DNA of 64,000 bases from Burkholderiales bacterium RIFCSPLOWO2_02_FULL_57_36 (lineage in GTDB: Bacteria; Pseudomonadota; Gammaproteobacteria; Burkholderiales; Burkholderiaceae_D): NCBI GenBank assembly GCA_001770855.1, contig MESE01000104.1:51718-115717 (forward strand). Direction: 5' to 3'. Of this stretch, positions 59,870 through 64,000 are shown in pieces. The translations under genes were made by a program, and so were the position numbers. Under the pieces are notes generated by a model. It did no database searches and was not told where the DNA came from. It saw only the letters and a program-made list of their open reading frames with translations. Every line of letters begins with the position of its first letter. Positions within the stretch are counted from its first letter, which is position 1.

Positions 59870-60697
59870 TTATTTCTTGCCGCGGCGCGAGACGATCATC
59901 GAAGTGGTGCGCTTGTTGCTGCGCGTCTTCTTGCCCTTTGTCTGCTGGCCCCATGGCGATACCGGATGACGACCGGCTGCAGTTTTACCCTCACCACCAC
60001 CGTGCGGATGATCCACCGGATTCATCACCACACCGCGAACGGTAGGACGAACACCGCGCCAACGCATTGCACCAGCTTTACCAATTTTGCGCAGGCTATG
60101 CTCGGCATTGCCGACTTCGCCAACGGTTGCACGGCACTCGATGTGCACGCGACGAACCTCACCAGAACGCAGGCGAACCTGCGCGTAGGTGCCTTCGCGC
60201 GCCATCAACACAACGCCGGCGCCGGCGGTACGCGCCATCTGCGCACCTTTTCCTGGCAGCATTTCGACGCAATGAATGACCGTACCGACCGGAATATTAC
60301 GGATTGGCAGACAGTTCCCCGACTTGATCGGCGCCTCTGCGCCGCTCATCAACTGATCGCCGACCGACATGCCCTTGGTGGCAATCACATAGTGACGCTC
60401 ACCATCGGCATAACATACCAACGCGATGTTGGCGCTACGGTTCGGATCATATTCAATCCGCTCTACTTTCGCGGCGATACCATCCTTGTTGCGACGGAAG
60501 TCGATCACACGGTAATGCTGCTTATGTCCACCGCCAATATGACGGGTGGTGATATGACCATTATTGTTCCGGCCGGCGGTCTTGGATTTCTTTTCCACAA
60601 GAGCCGCGAAAGGCCGCCCCTTGTACAGGTCGGCATTAACGACCTTGACCATGCCGCGACGACCGGGCGATGTTGGCTTAACCTTAACGAGTGCCAT
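59870..60697 (-). CDS. rplB: Ribosomal protein uL2
   Basis: 50S protein L2 (275 aa), needed for subunit association and peptidyl transfer. [40 protein letters not shown], and the [20 protein letters not shown] loop with the conserved His. Its ATG shares a base with the rplW stop. Confidence 0.98.
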   Translation of the reverse strand: MALVKVKPTSPGRRGMVKVVNADLYKGRPFAALVEKKSKTAGRNNNGHITTRHIGGGHKQHYRVIDFRRNKDGIAAKVERIEYDPNRSANIALVCYADGERHYVIATKGMSVGDQLMSGAEAPIKSGNCLPIRNIPVGTVIHCVEMLPGKGAQMARTAGAGVVLMAREGTYAQVRLRSGEVRRVHIECRATVGEVGNAEHSLRKIGKAGAMRWRGVRPTVRGVVMNPVDHPHGGGEGKTAAGRHPVSPWGQQTKGKKTRSNKRTTSMIVSRRGKK

Positions 60698-61014
60698 TAT
60701 TTAGCCTCCTCGGTGAAGTTGATTTCCTGGCCGGGCTTCAAGCACACAAATGCACGACGGGCATGGTTGCGACGACCGGTAAAACGACCCGTCCGCTTTT
60801 CTTTACCCTGGCGGTTTGCGACCTGCACCGACTCGACTTCAACTTTGAACAGCATTTCGACCGCAGCCTTGATTTCCGGCTTGGTTGCATCCGGCATCAC
60901 GAGGAAGACGACTTGCTCGTTTTTCTCGGCAACAAATGTCGCCTTTTCGGAAATGACCGGCGCCAGCAACACTTTCATCAAGCGCTCTTCGCTGTATTTT
61001 ACAATCGCATTCAT
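60697..61014 (-). CDS. rplW: Ribosomal protein uL23
   Basis: 50S tunnel-exit protein (105 aa), docking site for SRP and trigger factor. [40 protein letters not shown], and the end [16 protein letters not shown]. Overlaps rplD by ATGA. Confidence 0.98.
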   Translation of the reverse strand: MNAIVKYSEERLMKVLLAPVISEKATFVAEKNEQVVFLVMPDATKPEIKAAVEMLFKVEVESVQVANRQGKEKRTGRFTGRRNHARRAFVCLKPGQEINFTEEAK

Positions 61015-61631
61015 GCCAGCATCTCCTCGATCTTGGCCAATGCCAGCTTGGTGATCAGGATCTTTTTGTAAAAGACCAGCGACACCGGATCAGCATGGCG
61101 CGGCTCGCAAATCAGCACATTCGGCAGATTGCGCGAAGCCAGCAACAGATTTTCATCCAGACTGTCGGTGATCACCAACACGGAATCCAGACCCATGCCC
61201 TTCAGCTTTTGCGACAAAAGCTTGGTCTTGGGCGCATCAACCGACAAATTTTCAATGATGGACAGCCGCCCCTCGCGCGCCAACTGCGACAGAATCGAGC
61301 AGACACCTGCCCGATACATCTTCTTGTTGACTTTGTGCGAGAAATTTTCTTCTGGCGAGTTCGGGAAAATCCGACCACCGCCACGCCACAAAGGCGACGA
61401 CGACATACCAGCACGAGCACGACCCGTACCTTTTTGGCGCCATGGCTTTTTGGTCGTGTGATGCACTTCTTCACGATCTTTTTGCTTGCGATTGCCGCTA
61501 CGCGCATTCGCCTGATATGCAACCACAACCTGATGAATCAGCGCTTCGTTATAGTCGCGCCCGAAAATCGTGTCCGGTGCAGCAACATTGGAAGACGCTT
61601 GACCCTGGTCATTCAGGAGCTTGAGTTCCAT
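61011..61631 (-). CDS. rplD: Ribosomal protein uL4
   Basis: 50S protein L4 (206 aa), in E. coli the autoregulator of the S10 operon. [40 protein letters not shown] (the tunnel loop), [20 protein letters not shown]. 3 bp after rplC. Confidence 0.98.
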   Translation of the reverse strand: MELKLLNDQGQASSNVAAPDTIFGRDYNEALIHQVVVAYQANARSGNRKQKDREEVHHTTKKPWRQKGTGRARAGMSSSPLWRGGGRIFPNSPEENFSHKVNKKMYRAGVCSILSQLAREGRLSIIENLSVDAPKTKLLSQKLKGMGLDSVLVITDSLDENLLLASRNLPNVLICEPRHADPVSLVFYKKILITKLALAKIEEMLA

Positions 61632-61634
61632 CGA

Positions 61635-62291
61635 TTAGGCTCCCTTCTTGGCTTTGGTTTTTACGGCGGGCGAAACAATCACCTGACCGTTTTTCGCACC
61701 GGGAATCGCACCCTTGACGAGCAGCAACTGGCGCTCGCCATCGATACGTGCGATTTCCAGATTTTGCGTGGTAACGGTGACGTCACCCATATGGCCGGTC
61801 ATGCGCTTACCAGGGAATACACGACCCGGATCCTGCGCCATACCGATCGAGCCCGGCACATTGTGCGAACGCGAGTTACCATGAGTAGCGCGACCAGAGC
61901 TGAAGTTGTAACGTTTGATGACACCCGCATAGCCCTTACCGATGGACACGCCTTGCACGTCCACTTTCTGGCCGACTTCGAACAGGCTGGCAGCAACAAT
62001 ATCGCCGGCCTTCATTTCCGAAGCCTTTGCAGCATCAATACGAAATTCTTTGAGGATGGTCCCCGCCTCGACACCTGCTTTAGCATGGTGGCCGGCAGCA
62101 GCTTTGTTCACACGCGAGGCGCGACGCTGACCGAATGCAACCTGGACAGCGGAATAACCGTCTGTGTCAGGCGTTTTGATTTGTGTCACACGGTTGTTCG
62201 ATACGTCCACCACGGTTACAGGAATCGAATCCCCGTCATCCGTGAAAATGCGCATCATACCAACCTTGCGACCAACAAGGCCTAGGCTCAT
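61635..62291 (-). CDS. rplC: Ribosomal protein uL3
   Basis: 50S protein L3 (218 aa from ATG 62291, [17 protein letters not shown] 5 nt upstream; an ATG four codons earlier overlaps that binding site and is rejected). [20 protein letters not shown] and [40 protein letters not shown]. First gene after a promoter-bearing gap of 164 bp following rpsJ. Confidence 0.98.
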   Translation of the reverse strand: MSLGLVGRKVGMMRIFTDDGDSIPVTVVDVSNNRVTQIKTPDTDGYSAVQVAFGQRRASRVNKAAAGHHAKAGVEAGTILKEFRIDAAKASEMKAGDIVAASLFEVGQKVDVQGVSIGKGYAGVIKRYNFSSGRATHGNSRSHNVPGSIGMAQDPGRVFPGKRMTGHMGDVTVTTQNLEIARIDGERQLLLVKGAIPGAKNGQVIVSPAVKTKAKKGA

Positions 62292-62388
62292 TGTTTTCTC
62301 CATTCCCGCCTACGATTGGGCAGGGCTGATGTTTGTACCACTTAACAAGATCTGGGCTTGAATATACAAAACCAGACCGAAGCCGAAG

Positions 62389-62417
62389 ATTATAACGTCA
62401 GAACTCTTTTTCCACAA
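62389..62417 (-). promoter_or_regulatory. Promoter between rpsJ and rplC
   Basis: Minus strand TTGTGG (62412-62417), exactly 17 bp, TATAAT (62389-62394). The predicted leader to rplC is about 90 nt. This would allow rplC-to-rpsQ to be transcribed independently of tuf-rpsJ. Confidence 0.75.
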
Positions 62418-62428
62418 CACACAATTAG

Positions 62429-62459
62429 GTAAATTGCGCGTCTCTGTCGCGGAATTTAC
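62429..62459 (-). other. Hairpin overlapping the rpsJ stop codon
   Basis: GTAAATT/AATTTAC (7 bp) outside a C-C mismatch and CGCG/CGCG (4 bp) inside, loop 7 nt. It includes the rpsJ TAA. There is no T run, so it is not a classical terminator; it lies directly upstream of the -35 box of the rplC promoter. Confidence 0.5.
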
Positions 62460-62785
62460 TGCAGTTTGATCTCTACATCGACGCCTGCAGGCAAATCCAG
62501 CTTCATCAAGGCGTCGACCGTCTTGTCGGTCGGATCCACGATGTCCATCAAACGCACATGGGTGCGAATTTCAAACTGGTCGCGCGACGTTTTGTTCACG
62601 TGCGGGGAGCGCAACACGTCAAAGCGCTGGATACGAGTCGGCAGCGGCACCGGCCCCTTGACAACAGCGCCGGTGCGCTTGGCTGTATCGACGATTTCGA
62701 GTGCCGACTGATCGATCAAACGGTAGTCAAATGCTTTGAGTCGAATACGGATTTTCTGGTTCAGTTTTGGGTTAGGCGCAGACAT
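62456..62785 (-). CDS. rpsJ: Ribosomal protein uS10
   Basis: 30S protein S10 (109 aa from ATG 62785, AAAGGAAG upstream), also NusE in antitermination. [60 protein letters not shown] and [18 protein letters not shown] are near-invariant. The first seven residues (MSAPNPK) extend the usual start. Confidence 0.98.
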   Translation of the reverse strand: MSAPNPKLNQKIRIRLKAFDYRLIDQSALEIVDTAKRTGAVVKGPVPLPTRIQRFDVLRSPHVNKTSRDQFEIRTHVRLMDIVDPTDKTVDALMKLDLPAGVDVEIKLQ

Positions 62786-62806
62786 GGTTCTTCCTTTAAA
62801 GAGCGA

Positions 62807-62831
62807 GCCGCGAGAGGGTACCTCTCGCGGC
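62807..62831 (-). other. Strong hairpin between tuf and rpsJ
   Basis: Perfect 11-bp stem GCCGCGAGAGG/CCTCTCGCGGC (62807-62817 with 62821-62831) with a 3-nt loop. On the minus strand only CTCTTTAAA follows, a weak T tract that also carries the rpsJ ribosome binding site. Likely a partial terminator or RNA processing site that sets the tuf to rpsJ ratio. Confidence 0.6.
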
Positions 62832-62869
62832 AATGTTAATTCATTAAACGTCCGTAAACCGATACCGGC

Positions 62870-64000
<1,131 letters not shown>

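Noticed and set aside
59663..61054. 463-codon plus-strand open frame opposite rplB and rplW
   Set aside because: Antisense to highly conserved ribosomal genes, no recognisable domain, low-complexity composition.
61095..62285. 396-codon plus-strand open frame opposite rplD and rplC
   Set aside because: Same reason: shadow of two ribosomal protein genes.

Overview
The window is a 64 kb piece of the core chromosome of a betaproteobacterium. It most likely belongs to Burkholderiales, family Oxalobacteraceae (a Herminiimonas/Janthinobacterium/Herbaspirillum-like organism). This rests on gene order (gltBD next to mlaFEDACB; pilMNOPQ followed by aroK and aroB; engB next to hemB; the tuf-S10-spc-alpha ribosomal block), on protein sequence character and on moderate GC. 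It is an inference by recognition, not the result of a search. Almost everything is vertically inherited housekeeping. I found no CRISPR array, prophage, toxin-antitoxin or defence island, tRNA or rRNA.

Layout. 1-5515 (minus): the Mla phospholipid transport operon mlaFEDACB, then an ABC-2 exporter pair whose permease runs off the left edge. 5698-11936 (minus): glutamate synthase gltBD, ending in a clear terminator. 12013-12879: a small REP-associated-type transposase (RAYT) unit with an 11-bp inverted repeat, the only visible mobile element; its catalytic HUH motif is eroded. 13086-15441 (minus): a small unknown gene, ssb and an MFS transporter, divergent from uvrA-acyP (plus). 18770-21731 (minus): two membrane transporters. 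21840-27299 (plus): the envelope operon kdsD-kdsC-lptC-lptA-lptB followed by rpoN and hpf, closed by a strong terminator. 27459-28550: an enoyl-CoA hydratase-like gene. 28602-36511 (minus): pilMNOPQ, then an in-frame fused aroK-aroB, then a dGTPase-like gene. 36845-41171: mrcA (PBP1A), cyaY (minus), lptM and lysA. 41298-48093: cytochrome c4, engB, a probable minus-strand small RNA, hemB, dsbD-cutA and a NodIJ-like exporter. 48209-64000 (minus): the ribosomal protein block from tuf (cut by the right edge) through S10, spc and alpha operon genes to rplQ.

The genes fall into a few functional themes. The outer membrane is built and maintained by mla (lipid asymmetry), kdsDC (Kdo for LPS), lptABC (LPS export) and lptM (LptD maturation). 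Peptidoglycan and its precursors involve mrcA and lysA. Type IV pilus assembly uses pilMNOPQ. Central nitrogen and aromatic metabolism is represented by gltBD and aroKB, and gene expression by rpoN, rpoA, hpf, infA, secY and the ribosomal proteins.

The most interesting non-routine signals are the following. (1) A four-hairpin, CU-rich-loop RNA candidate with a textbook terminator on the minus strand between engB and hemB. (2) A single reading frame joining shikimate kinase to dehydroquinate synthase through a seven-G run. (3) A RAYT transposase that has lost its HUH residues. (4) Promoters, terminators and hairpins that cut the ribosomal block into more transcription units than in E. coli. 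I could not identify a convincing new multi-gene system.
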